A stretch of 64,000 nucleotides of DNA from Stentor roeselii (taxonomy: Eukaryota; Ciliophora; Heterotrichea; Heterotrichida; Stentoridae). The position numbers were made by a program, and so were the translations under genes. Positions 19,530 through 29,204 of this stretch are shown one piece after another (position 1 is the first letter of the stretch; the number at the start of each line of letters is the position of its first letter). Location: NCBI GenBank assembly GCA_006503475.1, contig RSEH01000056.1:1-64000 (forward strand), in the 5' to 3' direction. Under the pieces are notes generated by a model. That model was not told the origin of the DNA. It did no database searches and was given only the letters and a program-made list of their open reading frames with translations.

Positions 19530-19806
19530 GGTTAAGAAGTGTTAATAATTTTTTAATTGTGGGAAAATTAGATTTTTTTGGGATGTTATGATTTTTTTTG
19601 GAGGTTGATGAAAATATTTAAGGAATTCTTACTTTAAGAGATTTCCATGATAGGCGAAAATGGATGCTTCTAGAGTCTTGTTTAAGTATTATGCAAAATT
19701 CTAAATATTTTCAATATCTGCTGAAGTTTAATCAACTATCTGCTGTTGGTTGTAATAAATATTATTTTATTCATGTTGTAAGTTTACCTTGTAATAAACA
19801 TTTTTA

Positions 19807-20823
19807 ATGAAAAATTCCTCGAAATTTGAAGATTTACGGAAAGCCTCTAACTTGCGGAGAACTTTTTCACAATGCAGAACGGAAAACATGTCTCAAATAA
19901 ACTCATCATCAAGCCTTATGAAAAAATCTTCAACTGAAAACCAGTTGAAGAAGCTGAGAATCAACGAAGTTTACAAAACTTTAACAAGCCAAAACTCTAC
20001 TCAACTCAAGTCCCTACGCAAAAAAAGTCTAAACCCAGACCTTGACCATTTAAAACCTTCTAAAAAGTCAAAAAACTTCTCAGATAAAAACGAAATCCCA
20101 ATCTTTAAACCAGAAAGACATGAATTTAAAAATCCGTCTTCACTGGACCACCTCTCTAAAAAACCTTCAAAAAACAATGAAAAAACTACTAAAAAAGAAA
20201 ACTCGAATGATTATTCTTTAATTTTTCAGTCAACAAATGAAAAAAATTCAAAGAAAAACAGGAATTTTTCTGATATTTCTGGATTAAATGATTTATCCTG
20301 CATTGAATTCCGTGATCAGAGTTTTGAAGACCTGGCAGAAGAATCTTTTCAATTTTTAAGTCAAGAAAAGATCCTTTCTTTTCCAGTCAACGAAAAAAAA
20401 ACAGAAAAAAAACTTTCAGAGTCTGACTTGCAAATAGTTCCAGTATTAAACGAAACGATTGTCTTTCAAGCAGAAGGAAAAATCGAGACCAGTCCTAAGT
20501 CCGACAACGATTTTCACTCACCTTCGATGAAAACAGAGAAAAACTCTCCAATAACCAGAAAGATTTTTTTAATGACTTCTGGAAATTCAGGTATAATAAA
20601 ATCGAACTTTAACCAAAACCAAGTTTTTCGAACACGAAGTTCAAAAAGAAATACTTTTCCAGGCTCGAAACAAAAGATAAATTTTTGTTCTCTTCCAAAA
20701 GTAACTCAAAACGTGAAAAACCCTCATTTTGAAGTCAAGAAAAGAAAAAAAGTGATCCATGTGCATCAAAAAGACTTTGAAGACTTTGGAGTAAAAAAGA
20801 CTAACACAAGATTTTTAGCTTAA
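19807..20823 (+). CDS. Unknown, disordered basic/Ser-rich protein
   Basis: 338 aa with no recognisable fold. Rich in Ser, Lys, Asn and Phe, with many SxxR/K sites such as LRRTFSQCR and RTRSSKRNTFPG that look like kinase targets. Uniform coding-like codon use and a start after TTTTTA support a real gene. No coiled coil or membrane segment. It lies between the GPCR gene and the PKA-like kinase. I do not recognise it and give no function. Confidence 0.7.
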   Translation: MKNSSKFEDLRKASNLRRTFSQCRTENMSQINSSSSLMKKSSTENQLKKLRINEVYKTLTSQNSTQLKSLRKKSLNPDLDHLKPSKKSKNFSDKNEIPIFKPERHEFKNPSSLDHLSKKPSKNNEKTTKKENSNDYSLIFQSTNEKNSKKNRNFSDISGLNDLSCIEFRDQSFEDLAEESFQFLSQEKILSFPVNEKKTEKKLSESDLQIVPVLNETIVFQAEGKIETSPKSDNDFHSPSMKTEKNSPITRKIFLMTSGNSGIIKSNFNQNQVFRTRSSKRNTFPGSKQKINFCSLPKVTQNVKNPHFEVKKRKKVIHVHQKDFEDFGVKKTNTRFLA

Positions 20824-20902
20824 TAAGTCTTCTTAATTATCAATAATCGAAATATCACTTCAAGAAAGAGAATTAACTTGTTATTAAGGAATAATTAACT
20901 AA

Positions 20903-21871
20903 CTACCAGTTTAAGAAAGGGTCGTCACTCGCTTTAATCGCTGGGGACAATGTAGCGGAATCTGGATATCTCGGGAAGTTGGAAGTGTCGCTTGCGGATT
21001 TGACTGAAGGCTTGTAAGGCATTTCAATCACCTTTGAGACTAGACGAGTCCAGTCAAGACCTGCAAACCATCGATGGTTTTTTATGTCGTTTACACCGTT
21101 CTTTAAGTTTCCGTATCGTTTTGTCAGGTCTGCTACTAGGATGTGCTTTACAAGACTTTTAGCGTTTTTGTCGAAGTTTCTAGGAAATTTCACCTTTCCT
21201 CGCAGGATCTTCTGGTAGATGCTCATTGGGTCTTCGTCTGAAAATGGGTCGATACCTGCTAGCATTTCATATATGATAATTCCAAGCGTCCACCAATCAA
21301 CAGGCTTTCCATGTCCTTTATTCAAAAGTATCTCAGGAGCCAGATACTCAGGAGTTCCACACAAGGTGTAAGTTCTTCCTTCAACGACCTTAGCAAAGCC
21401 AAAGTCAGTTAATTTTAAATAACCGTCAGGACTGATCAACAAGTTCTCAGGCTTTAAATCTCGATAAATGATGTTCATTGAATGCAAATACTCGAACATC
21501 AGAGTGACCTGCGAAGCATAAAGACGTGCATGGTTACTCTCAAGTCTTCCAATATTGCGTAGATAAGTGAATAACTCGCCACCTGCAACGTATTCAAGAG
21601 CCAAATACAAGTATCTCTCGTCTTGTGTATGCCCTTTAAGGTTCACTATGAATGGGTGATTGCAAATTCGTAAGATTGAGAACTCAGAGATCACGTGGTC
21701 CACTTGTTTCAATCTAAGGATTTCCGCTTTTTTTAATATCTTAAGAGCGACGTATTCCTGACTCGCTTTAATCTTGCAAAGTTTTACCCTTCCAAAAGAC
21801 CCTAGCTATAAACTACCAGTTCCAAGAGTTTGCAGTATCTCAAGTTCATTCAGCGAGAATTTTTTTGCCAT
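20903..21871 (-). CDS. PKA-type AGC protein kinase, one 15-base intron
   Basis: 317 aa from exons 21817-21871 and 20903-21801. Without splicing, the glycine loop is broken by a stop; removing the intron joins GTG to SFGRVKL. Other motifs: VALKILKK, YRDLKPENLL, LTDFGFAK, activation loop TYTLCGTPEYLAPE with the phosphorylatable Thr, GKPVDWWTLG and RYGNLKNG. The C-terminal tail ends DPFLNW, a truncated version of the AGC hydrophobic motif. These are marks of the cAMP-dependent (or cGMP-dependent) kinase catalytic subunit; no cyclic-nucleotide domain is fused. It would phosphorylate R-R-x-S sites under cyclic-nucleotide control by a separate subunit. Confidence 0.88.
21802..21816 (-). other. 15-base intron in PKA-like kinase
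   Basis: Coding-strand sequence GTAGTTTATAGCTAG. Removal restores the kinase glycine loop GTGSFGRV. Retention would place a TAG in frame. Confidence 0.92.
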
Positions 21872-21885
21872 TTATTAACCTTGTC

Positions 21886-22851
21886 CTAGCTATTTTCAGT
21901 CTCCTTAGTCTCTTCAGCTCCTTCATCTCTAAACCTTCCAATGGTACTTTTTTCAATACTCACTAAAAGTCCCATCGTATCTTCCTTCAACTTCTTACTT
22001 CTTTCACCAAGATTCACTTTTTCATAAGTCGAAGAAGCAGCACTAGTCATTCCATCCACCACATTTTTCGCTCCTTTTTTCAAGATCTCAACACCCTGAC
22101 TGCCGATTTCAACTCCAGTCTTTGTTCCCCATTCCAGATTTTCATATCCTTTTTGCCTTCCCCATTGTAAATTTTCCAAACTTTTTTCTTTTCCCCATTG
22201 AAGAGTTTCTTTTCCTTTTTCCGCGATTTCCATTCCTTTTTGTTTTCCCCACTTTAAATTTTCTCCAACTTTTGAAGCATTTTCAACGACTTTAGTCTCA
22301 AGTGACTTGTAAGTTTCGAATGAGGAGACTTTTCCATAGACTGACTTTCCGATGTTAAGAGCAGATCCGAATAAAGAGCTCATATAAGAAGATTGGACAG
22401 GTTCTGGCCGGGCTTCTAAAGGCTTGGAGGGCAAGTCAGGGACCAGCATGAGGCCTTCATCGATGCTGGGTGTTGGCATTGTGCATGATTCACCTTCAGC
22501 CATGACTTTAAGCATTTCTCTGTAGTACTTCGCAGCCAGGGTGTTATACTTGAAGTCAATTGTGGAATTGCTGGGCATCAAGTAACTATTAAAAAAGTTG
22601 CTTAGGGTTGAATTGCCTCCAGCTGTCATTATTTTCAGTTGTCGGATGCTCCAAGAGTCTGAAAGTGGCTTCACGAAACTGATGTTAGGGCCGAGGGACT
22701 TGTGATGTTCAGAACAGGTCAAACAAATGAACGATCCGTGGCTTATTGAAGCGAATTCTACTTGATTGCTGGAACAGTCGAAACATGAAAGGTTGCTCGG
22801 GTCTTCTCTGATCTTTGAGAAAATTTCTTCAGTGGTGCTGGTAGAGACCAT
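21886..22851 (-). CDS. ArfGAP-family protein with amphipathic C-terminal repeats
   Basis: 321 aa. The N-terminal zinc finger is C23-x2-C26-x16-C43-x2-C46, the exact ArfGAP spacing, followed by SLGPNISFVKPL, DSW and KIMTAGGN as in ArfGAP1/2/3. The position of the catalytic arginine (HR in the family) is HK here (Lys51), so GAP activity may be reduced or absent. From about residue 180 to 300 there are degenerate repeats with the core KGxENLxWG, predicted as amphipathic helices like the lipid-packing region of ArfGAP1. It would act on Arf GTPases at Golgi or endosomal membranes. Its ATG is 26 bases from that of the divergent arrestin gene, and it ends 14 bases from the start of the PKA-like gene. 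Confidence 0.85.
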   Translation of the reverse strand: MVSTSTTEEIFSKIREDPSNLSCFDCSSNQVEFASISHGSFICLTCSEHHKSLGPNISFVKPLSDSWSIRQLKIMTAGGNSTLSNFFNSYLMPSNSTIDFKYNTLAAKYYREMLKVMAEGESCTMPTPSIDEGLMLVPDLPSKPLEARPEPVQSSYMSSLFGSALNIGKSVYGKVSSFETYKSLETKVVENASKVGENLKWGKQKGMEIAEKGKETLQWGKEKSLENLQWGRQKGYENLEWGTKTGVEIGSQGVEILKKGAKNVVDGMTSAASSTYEKVNLGERSKKLKEDTMGLLVSIEKSTIGRFRDEGAEETKETENS

Positions 22852-22877
22852 TGTTATAAATGGAGATTCGTATATAA

Positions 22878-23909
22878 ATGGGAAATGATGGGTCTAAAGG
22901 CGCAATGGTCTTAGCATGTGAAGCGGTTTCTATACCTGTTGGAGGAGAGATTAAGGGAAATATTTGTTTTCAGATTAATAAAAAATTGAAAAAACCTTCA
23001 AAGCTCTTGCTGGTTTTTTCAGGGTTTGAGTATATCGAGTGGGACTGTGGTTTACTTGACAGTCGAAAGTTGAAGCATAAGTTAAAAAAAGGCTTCAAGG
23101 AAATACACAGCTGGCCAGGGTCTTTACCCCGTGGTCAATACGACTTTCCCTTTACTTTTCTCTTATCTGACAACCTTTTGCCATCATTTAATTTAAAAGA
23201 AGAGAACTACGAGGCTTGTCTCAATTACTACCTTCACGGGGTGCTGATCAGCAAGGACTTCAAATTAAAAAACTCTGTAAACATCGAGATCCTTGGAATT
23301 AACTCAGGGCAAAAAGTTCCAGTCGGTATCTTCAAAGAACTTTCATTTAAATCCTGTTGTTCTTCTCATCACGTGCAAGTGAAAGGAACATTAAACAGTA
23401 ACATTTACTACTCAAATGAAAATCTCACTTTTGACCTTTCTTACGACACGTCTCGATCCTCAGTCAGTTTAAAAAATCTTCAAGTCTCCCTCATCCGAAA
23501 ACTTTCAATGAACGGTCCAGGTTCCTCTTCAAAGTTCATCCAAAAAACCTTATTCAGTCGACTATTTCCAACTATTCCAAGTAAAACTCTTTCAAATAAA
23601 CCAATCACTGCAACTTTCAAACTTTCTAAACACGCTGAAGCTCTTTCAAAAGCAGGAGAAATTTCATCAAAAATGATAAAATGTAGTTATTTTCTAATCA
23701 TTCAACAAGAAATAGACACTTGCTGGTCACAGGTCTTGCCTTCCATCGAGGCACAGGTTTTAATCCTTTCAAGTCAAACATTTCCCGAGCCGGGGTACCC
23801 GGCGAGACCTGAGGACTGGAATCCTCAGAGTTTTCCGAGAGCGACGATGAGTTTTAAGGATTTTTCACCTTCTGCTCCGGAGTTTGAGGAAGAAAAAATG
23901 ATTAATTAA
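22878..23909 (+). CDS. Alpha-arrestin (ARRDC-like) protein
   Basis: 343 aa. Two arrestin-type beta-sandwich lobes. N lobe: IPVGGEIKGNICFQI, then SLPRGQYDFPFTFLLSDNLLPSF, the family-typical 'LPxGxYxFPFxFxLPxxLPSSF' segment. C lobe: VQVKGTLNSNIYYSNENLTFDL onwards. The start MGNDGS fits N-myristoylation. The tail is acidic (EFEEEKM) with no clear PPxY motif, so recruitment of a HECT ligase is not supported. Alpha-arrestins act as adaptors in endosomal sorting of membrane proteins, which suits its neighbour, an ArfGAP. Start context GTATATAAATG. Ends four bases before the next gene. Confidence 0.78.
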   Translation: MGNDGSKGAMVLACEAVSIPVGGEIKGNICFQINKKLKKPSKLLLVFSGFEYIEWDCGLLDSRKLKHKLKKGFKEIHSWPGSLPRGQYDFPFTFLLSDNLLPSFNLKEENYEACLNYYLHGVLISKDFKLKNSVNIEILGINSGQKVPVGIFKELSFKSCCSSHHVQVKGTLNSNIYYSNENLTFDLSYDTSRSSVSLKNLQVSLIRKLSMNGPGSSSKFIQKTLFSRLFPTIPSKTLSNKPITATFKLSKHAEALSKAGEISSKMIKCSYFLIIQQEIDTCWSQVLPSIEAQVLILSSQTFPEPGYPARPEDWNPQSFPRATMSFKDFSPSAPEFEEEKMIN

Positions 23910-23913
23910 TAAG

Positions 23914-25689
23914 ATGGGATGTTGTCAAATGCAAATTGTTGGGAATGAAGAAGTGACTTCTAATCATAAACCTAAAGAGTCTGGAGATAGGTTTGGAATC
24001 AATGTTAATGGATTTGAAGTTGGAGGGAATGAGTTTGTTCAGGGAATTGCTCAGGTTAAGGACTTGGCTGGAAAAGGATTTGATCAGGTTGAAAAACAGG
24101 CGACTTTGAACTTTGAGGTTATTAGGGATAATGTTGATGTTGATAAAGTTGGACAGTTTGTACAGGATAATGTTAAAGATCCTGCTTTGATTATTGAAGG
24201 ACATGTTGAGGGATTTGTTAGGGAAGGATTTCAGGCTACTTTAGATGCTATTAAGGATTTAAGGCTGAAACAGAGGGTTTCAGACATCGTCTACCCAATC
24301 TTCCGCAAATTTTTCGTTCATTCCTTGCACGGAACAATAGAAGACAATTACACCCTCCACGAAATAATCGGACAAGGCAGCTTAAGCACAGTTCGTCGAG
24401 GAACCCAATTCTCCTCCTCAATCGATCGAGCAATAAAAATAATAACGAAGAACTCTTTAACCTCAACACAGTCATTGCTAGTGTCCAACGAAACTGAGAT
24501 TCTGAAAGTCCTGGACCATCCAAACATAATAAAAATAATCGAAGTGGTCGAAGACACAACTCGCCTCAATATCGTGACCGAACTTTGCAAGGGGGGAGAG
24601 TTGTTCGACAGGATCATCAAATCGAAAACTCTTTCAGAGAACTTGGCTGCAAATTACATGTCTCAGATTTTTTCTGCACTTATTCATATTCATGATAATC
24701 AAATTGTTCATCGTGACTTGAAACCTGAAAATATTGTATTTGAAAGTGAATCGGATGATTTGTTGAAGTTGATTGACTTTGGAATCGCGCAGAAGGAAGA
24801 TGAAAATAAGTCGAGTAAGACTTTTAATGGAACTGTAAAGGGTATTTAGCCGTATTATGTCTCGCCGGAGACACTTGCTGGAGAGTTTTGTTGTAAGAGT
24901 GATGTTTGGAGTGCTGGAGTCATTCTTTACATCATGCTCTGCGGCCATCCTCCATTCATGGGCAAAACAGAATCAGAAACCCTATCAAAAATCTCAAGAG
25001 GCGTTTTCAACTTTTCGGGAAAAGAATGGTCAGGAGTAAGCAAAGAAGCCAAAAACTTCATCCAACGTCTTCTCTCAAAAGACATATCAAACCGTCCTTC
25101 AGCTGTCGAAGCATGGAGCGACCCATGGATCCAATCAAGAGCTAAAAAAGAATGGGAAGACCAAGTGATAGAAAAAAGCACATTAAAAAGTCTTGCAAGT
25201 TTCCAAACGAGTTCCAAGTTCCAACAAAGCACATTGTCCTTCATCGCCTCTCACCTTACACGGACTGACGAAGTAAAAGAACTAGAAAACGCTTTTTTGG
25301 TTCTTGACTCCAACGGGGACGGTAGATTAAGTCTTGGAGAACTGAAAAATGGCTTCGCTAATATCAGCTTGAGCTCTGTTGTTGATGTTGGTGAAATTAT
25401 CAAGAAATGTGACATGGATATCAATGGCATGATTAATTATTCAGAGTTTATTACTGCGACTATGGACTGGGGAAAAATTTTAACTAGTGAAAGACTTGAA
25501 ATTGTTTTTAAGGTTGTTGATTCTGATATGAGTGGAACTATTGGAATTCAGGATATTAAAAGGTTTTTAGGAACTGATAAGGAAGAGATTTGTATGAAAA
25601 TTTTGAAAGATGCTGATGAAAATGGAGATGGGGTTATTGACTTTGAGGAATTTAAGAGTATTATGATGGATATCGTTAAGATCACGTAA
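23914..25689 (+). CDS. CDPK: Calcium-dependent protein kinase (CDPK), one 15-base intron
   Basis: 586 aa from exons 23914-24834 and 24850-25689. MGCC at the start suggests myristate plus palmitate; a helical N-terminal region of about 120 residues precedes the kinase. Motifs: GQGSLSTV, RAIKII, HRDLKPENIV, LIDFGIA. Splicing out the intron joins NGT to PYYVSPE and restores the activation segment. Four EF-hands follow a junction segment: DSNGDGRLSLGE, DMDINGMINYSE, DSDMSGTIGIQD and DENGDGVIDFEE, all with acceptable Ca2+ loop residues. CDPKs read Ca2+ directly and control motility, secretion and contraction in alveolates. The start is four bases after the arrestin stop codon. Confidence 0.93.
24835..24849 (+). 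other. 15-base intron in CDPK
   Basis: GTAAAGGGTATTTAG. Removal restores GTPYYVSPE in the kinase activation segment. Retention gives an in-frame TAG. Confidence 0.95.
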
Positions 25690-25817
25690 TTTTCAGATGT
25701 TTTTGATAGGATGATTTTTTTAGTTTAATAGTTTTATCTTAAATCGTTTACACCCAAAAAAGTCTCAAAAATTTCATATCAAGAAAAAAAACTGCTTTAA
25801 TAAACCCTTTATTCACA

Positions 25818-26567
25818 ATGGAATCTATCAAACCTATCAAAGTCATCTCCATTCATTCCAGACCGAAAATCGCAAGAAGTGAGTCAAGAACTGCAGAAAA
25901 GCCTGAAGATCCTTTATCAGCTGATTACAGGTCTTACATTGAAAGATTCAAATCACATAACAAAAAAACAAGCTACTCTTTTTCATTAGGATCAAAAATC
26001 GCGGAAGTTCAGTCCTTTCACAAGATTCAACTCAGAGATAAAAAAGCGAAAGTCAATAAAAAACAACTGATTCCCAGAGAAAATAGTCAGGATCAAGAGC
26101 AAATCATTGAAAATCAAAGGAAAAAAGAAGAGGAAGACAGGATTCGAGTGGAATTAGAAAAAAAAAATGAGTTTATTCGCAAAGAATTGCTGAAAAAACA
26201 GTCGATTCAAGAATGGATGAACTTAAATGCGAAGATTTTTGATGAGAAAAGGAAAATTATTGAAAAAGATGTTGCTGAGGCGAAAAGAATTCAAGTTGAA
26301 AAGATTAGGAATAGCAACAGGCTTAATGAGATTCGGTATGATGAGATTCGCAAAGCCAGAGAAGAAGCCAAAAAAATCAATTTAAACATAATACAAGTCG
26401 ATTTCCAAAGAGACGAATTTTTCAGAAACCTAGCAGAAAGAGACCGACAAGAAGAAACCAACAAACCCTCCCCATCAACAGCAGCGGATCTAATAAAACA
26501 TCGTCTTCGAACCTCAAAAGTCGCCGAAGAGATATTCAACTGTTTTCACTCAGATCCAAACGACTAA
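25818..26567 (+). CDS. Unknown coiled-coil protein
   Basis: 249 aa. Residues about 90-200 are a highly charged helical region rich in Lys, Arg and Glu (for example ENQRKKEEEDRIRVELEKK and AREEAKKINLNI) with the single-helix or coiled-coil look of axonemal and basal-body proteins. No known domain. Good coding character throughout; start after TTCACA. I assign no function; a cytoskeletal role is a guess from composition alone. Confidence 0.7.
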   Translation: MESIKPIKVISIHSRPKIARSESRTAEKPEDPLSADYRSYIERFKSHNKKTSYSFSLGSKIAEVQSFHKIQLRDKKAKVNKKQLIPRENSQDQEQIIENQRKKEEEDRIRVELEKKNEFIRKELLKKQSIQEWMNLNAKIFDEKRKIIEKDVAEAKRIQVEKIRNSNRLNEIRYDEIRKAREEAKKINLNIIQVDFQRDEFFRNLAERDRQEETNKPSPSTAADLIKHRLRTSKVAEEIFNCFHSDPND

Positions 26568-26703
26568 CTCGAAATCCTGTACTAATCCCTTCATAAAACC
26601 CTTTCAACCCCTTCCAAAACAATCTAAAAAACAATCCACACAAAATCTTAGAAACCTTCTGCATAAAATCTTCCATACTCAAAATAATGGCCACCAATCC
26701 TAC

Positions 26704-27123
26704 CTAGTGTGAATTTTCCTTAACAAACTTATCATAAGCCGCCTTATCGAGTAAGGCCTTAAGTTCATTTTCATTGTCCAACTTCATCTTAAACAGCCAT
26801 CCTTGACTCTCTGCATCTTGATTAATGACCTCAGGTCCTTTCTCTATGGAGGTGTTAACTTCAGTCACAGTTCCACTCACAGGCGAGTAGATGTCGCTTA
26901 CGACTTTTACGGATTCGATCGTCGCCATCACGTCTTTTTGATTGAACTTCTCAGAGACTTTCGGCATTGACAAATGAACGATATCGCCTAGTTGCTGTTG
27001 AGCGTAGTCAGTGATGCCGACTGTGCCTATCTTCGAACTGCTGTCAAAGTTAACCCATTCGTGGTCTTTAGTGTACTTCAATGAGAAGAATCGGGCACAG
27101 GCTCTGAAACGATGTATCAACAT
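26704..27123 (-). CDS. GCSH: Glycine cleavage system H protein, mitochondrial
   Basis: 139 aa. A short basic N-terminus (MLIHRFRACARFF) fits a mitochondrial presequence. The body matches the H protein: YTKDHEWV, GTVGITDYAQQQLGDIVHL, and the lipoylation site ESVK with Lys73, then SGTVTEVN and GWLFKMK. The lipoyl arm carries the aminomethyl group between the P, T and L proteins during glycine decarboxylation. Length is as expected for the family. Its start ATG is separated by only four bases (TTAT) from the ATG I choose for the divergent TTLL gene. Confidence 0.95.
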   Translation of the reverse strand: MLIHRFRACARFFSLKYTKDHEWVNFDSSSKIGTVGITDYAQQQLGDIVHLSMPKVSEKFNQKDVMATIESVKVVSDIYSPVSGTVTEVNTSIEKGPEVINQDAESQGWLFKMKLDNENELKALLDKAAYDKFVKENSH

Positions 27124-27127
27124 TTAT

Positions 27128-29203
27128 ATGGAAAGAATGAAGCTAAACAAATCTCCTAAAAAAGACTCAAACTCCCCTTTACTGCTGGCTCGTACAGTAA
27201 AAAGAATCAGCAACAAGTCCATTCATTCAGGTGAGCAATCCAGGTCATTTAAAGTCTCCAAACAAAAACAAATCTTGATCCATCCAGCTTACTTCAACGT
27301 GGAGAATAGTTTCATGCAAAATGACCTCCTAAGAAGTCTAAAAGAATCCCTAACAGTAAAAAGAATCGAATTCTCACAGCCGAAAATCACTGTAAATTTA
27401 AACTCGTTACCTTTTCGATCACGTCAAATAAAGCCTCGGATGCTGGAAAAGGTAGAAAGTCTCGGAAATCTCAAAAGACGTAGAAACAAAGCGAAAAGTG
27501 TCACTGAAAAATCACAGCCGAGGAAAGTAGAGAGGTCAGAATCACATACTCCGAAGAGGAACTCTTCGGTTAAAAAGGAATATTTAACACCCAGGGTCCC
27601 CAGCTACACACCGCCCGTCGTTCGACCCCCGAGGCAACTCCCCAAGATGCCGTTTAAAGAAGCGATGAGGAACTTTAACTGGACTACTCGCGCAAAGCCG
27701 GAATTGGATAAGTTCTGGAGGAGGATCATTAACAAGACTTATGGACTTGATGTTGTCCAACCGGTTAAGGCTTGCTTTAGGTATTTTGTTGGAAAAGGAA
27801 ATAACTCCAGACTTGTCAGTCGATGTCTTGCATCGAGAAGTTGGTGGGCTCAGGTCGAGGATATTGATGATTGTCATTTCGCATGGACGCAGTGGAAGGA
27901 TAAAGAGTTTTTGATGAAAGTAGGAACTTTGGTTGAAGCAGTTCCAAATAAAACTTCATCTCTTCCTTACCAAATGCTATCTCCTGTCCCTTTTACCACC
28001 GAAAACAATCAAATAAGACCCGTTGAAATCGACGATCTTGGATTCCAATTAATACGAAACTCTTGCTCCTACATCCAAGTAGACTCCAAAGAAACCGACC
28101 CAAGCAGTCTCCTTCTTTACAACAAGCTCGAGTTCAACCAACACCTAGCCAACAAAAAAGGTTTATTCAAAAGCATGAAAAACTACTACGAAGCGCTCGA
28201 TAAAAACCTATTCGACTGTCTTCCGCTAACCTTCCACATAAAAAGCAAAGAAAACGACTCAGAATTTGATAAATTCGTAGAAACCTTCCAAGAAATCGAA
28301 AACTCCAAGAAAAACCTGAACCTCTGGATCGTGAAACCAGGAGAAAACTCGAATAGAGGCCAAGGGATCTGCCTTGCAAGCACCTTAGACCAGATAAAAT
28401 TACTTATAAGTCCTAAAGTCGATCCATTGTCAGGAAACCCGAGGACTTACATCATTCAAAAGTACATCGAAAAGCCTTTTTTGATTCATAAAAGAAAGTT
28501 TGACATTCGGTGCTACGCCTTGATTACTTCCATCAATGGAGTCATTCAAGGGTATTCATATACTGATGGGTACCTTAGGACCACGTCGACTGAATATAAC
28601 ACGAAAGATATTTCGAATATTTTGATTCATTTGACGAATGATGCAATTCAGAAGTACTCAGAAGAATATGGAAAGTTTGAAGATGGAAATAAACTTTCTT
28701 ATAAAGACTTTCAAAGGTATCTTGATTTTCATTGCTCTGAAAAAAAAATCAACTTTTTTGCTGATGTGCTTCCTTTGATCAAAGGATTGATTAAGGACTC
28801 GATTCAGGCGGTTTTTATGAAAATTGACCCAAAAAAAAGACTTCATTGTATGGAAATTTTTGGATATGACTTTATGATTGATTGCAACTTTAAACCTTGG
28901 CTTATTGAGGTTAATACTAATCCTTGTCTCGAACTTTCTTCTAATTATTTAGCTACTTTGATACCTGCTATGGTTGAAAATGCTTTTAAAGTTGCTTTGG
29001 ACCCGCTTTTTCCACCACCTGCTGGAAAACATATTTTTGAATCATTCACCGAAAACAAATTCGAGTTAATTTTCCATTCAGAAGTCGACGGTGATCATTT
29101 ACTCGAACACATAAAAGACCGTAAAATTCTTCTTCAAAATTCAGAAGAAATTTCAGATAAAGAAGAAATTTTTTCAGATGACGAAGAATGTTTAAATAAT
29201 TAG
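27128..29203 (+). CDS. TTLL: Tubulin tyrosine ligase-like (TTLL) enzyme
   Basis: 691 aa from the ATG at 27128. An earlier in-frame ATG at 27011 would lie inside the H-protein gene, and the later one has the local TTTATATG context, so I choose it. Residues 1-190 are basic and disordered. The TTL domain covers about 210-640: FRYFVGKGNNSRLV, WTQWKDKEF, LNLWIVKPGENSNRGQGI, YIIQKYIEKPFLI, KFDIRCYALIT, HLTNDAIQKY, and EIFGYDFMID...PWLIEVNTNPCLE with the Mg-ATP-binding acidic residues. TTLLs add glutamate or glycine to tubulin tails; the GKGNN and WWAQ segments are closest in feel to the TTLL3/8/10 glycylase side, but I do not claim the subtype. One base separates its stop from the next gene. Confidence 0.9.
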   Translation: MERMKLNKSPKKDSNSPLLLARTVKRISNKSIHSGEQSRSFKVSKQKQILIHPAYFNVENSFMQNDLLRSLKESLTVKRIEFSQPKITVNLNSLPFRSRQIKPRMLEKVESLGNLKRRRNKAKSVTEKSQPRKVERSESHTPKRNSSVKKEYLTPRVPSYTPPVVRPPRQLPKMPFKEAMRNFNWTTRAKPELDKFWRRIINKTYGLDVVQPVKACFRYFVGKGNNSRLVSRCLASRSWWAQVEDIDDCHFAWTQWKDKEFLMKVGTLVEAVPNKTSSLPYQMLSPVPFTTENNQIRPVEIDDLGFQLIRNSCSYIQVDSKETDPSSLLLYNKLEFNQHLANKKGLFKSMKNYYEALDKNLFDCLPLTFHIKSKENDSEFDKFVETFQEIENSKKNLNLWIVKPGENSNRGQGICLASTLDQIKLLISPKVDPLSGNPRTYIIQKYIEKPFLIHKRKFDIRCYALITSINGVIQGYSYTDGYLRTTSTEYNTKDISNILIHLTNDAIQKYSEEYGKFEDGNKLSYKDFQRYLDFHCSEKKINFFADVLPLIKGLIKDSIQAVFMKIDPKKRLHCMEIFGYDFMIDCNFKPWLIEVNTNPCLELSSNYLATLIPAMVENAFKVALDPLFPPPAGKHIFESFTENKFELIFHSEVDGDHLLEHIKDRKILLQNSEEISDKEEIFSDDEECLNN

Positions 29204-29204
29204 A

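Noticed and set aside
24835-24849. Reading the CDPK as two genes or a pseudogene split by a stop
   Set aside because: Removing exactly 15 bases with GT...AG ends restores the conserved activation segment and one continuous kinase plus EF-hand protein.
27011-27127. Upstream ATG extension of the TTLL gene
   Set aside because: It would be antisense to the start of the well-supported glycine cleavage H gene, and the ATG at 27128 has the local start context.
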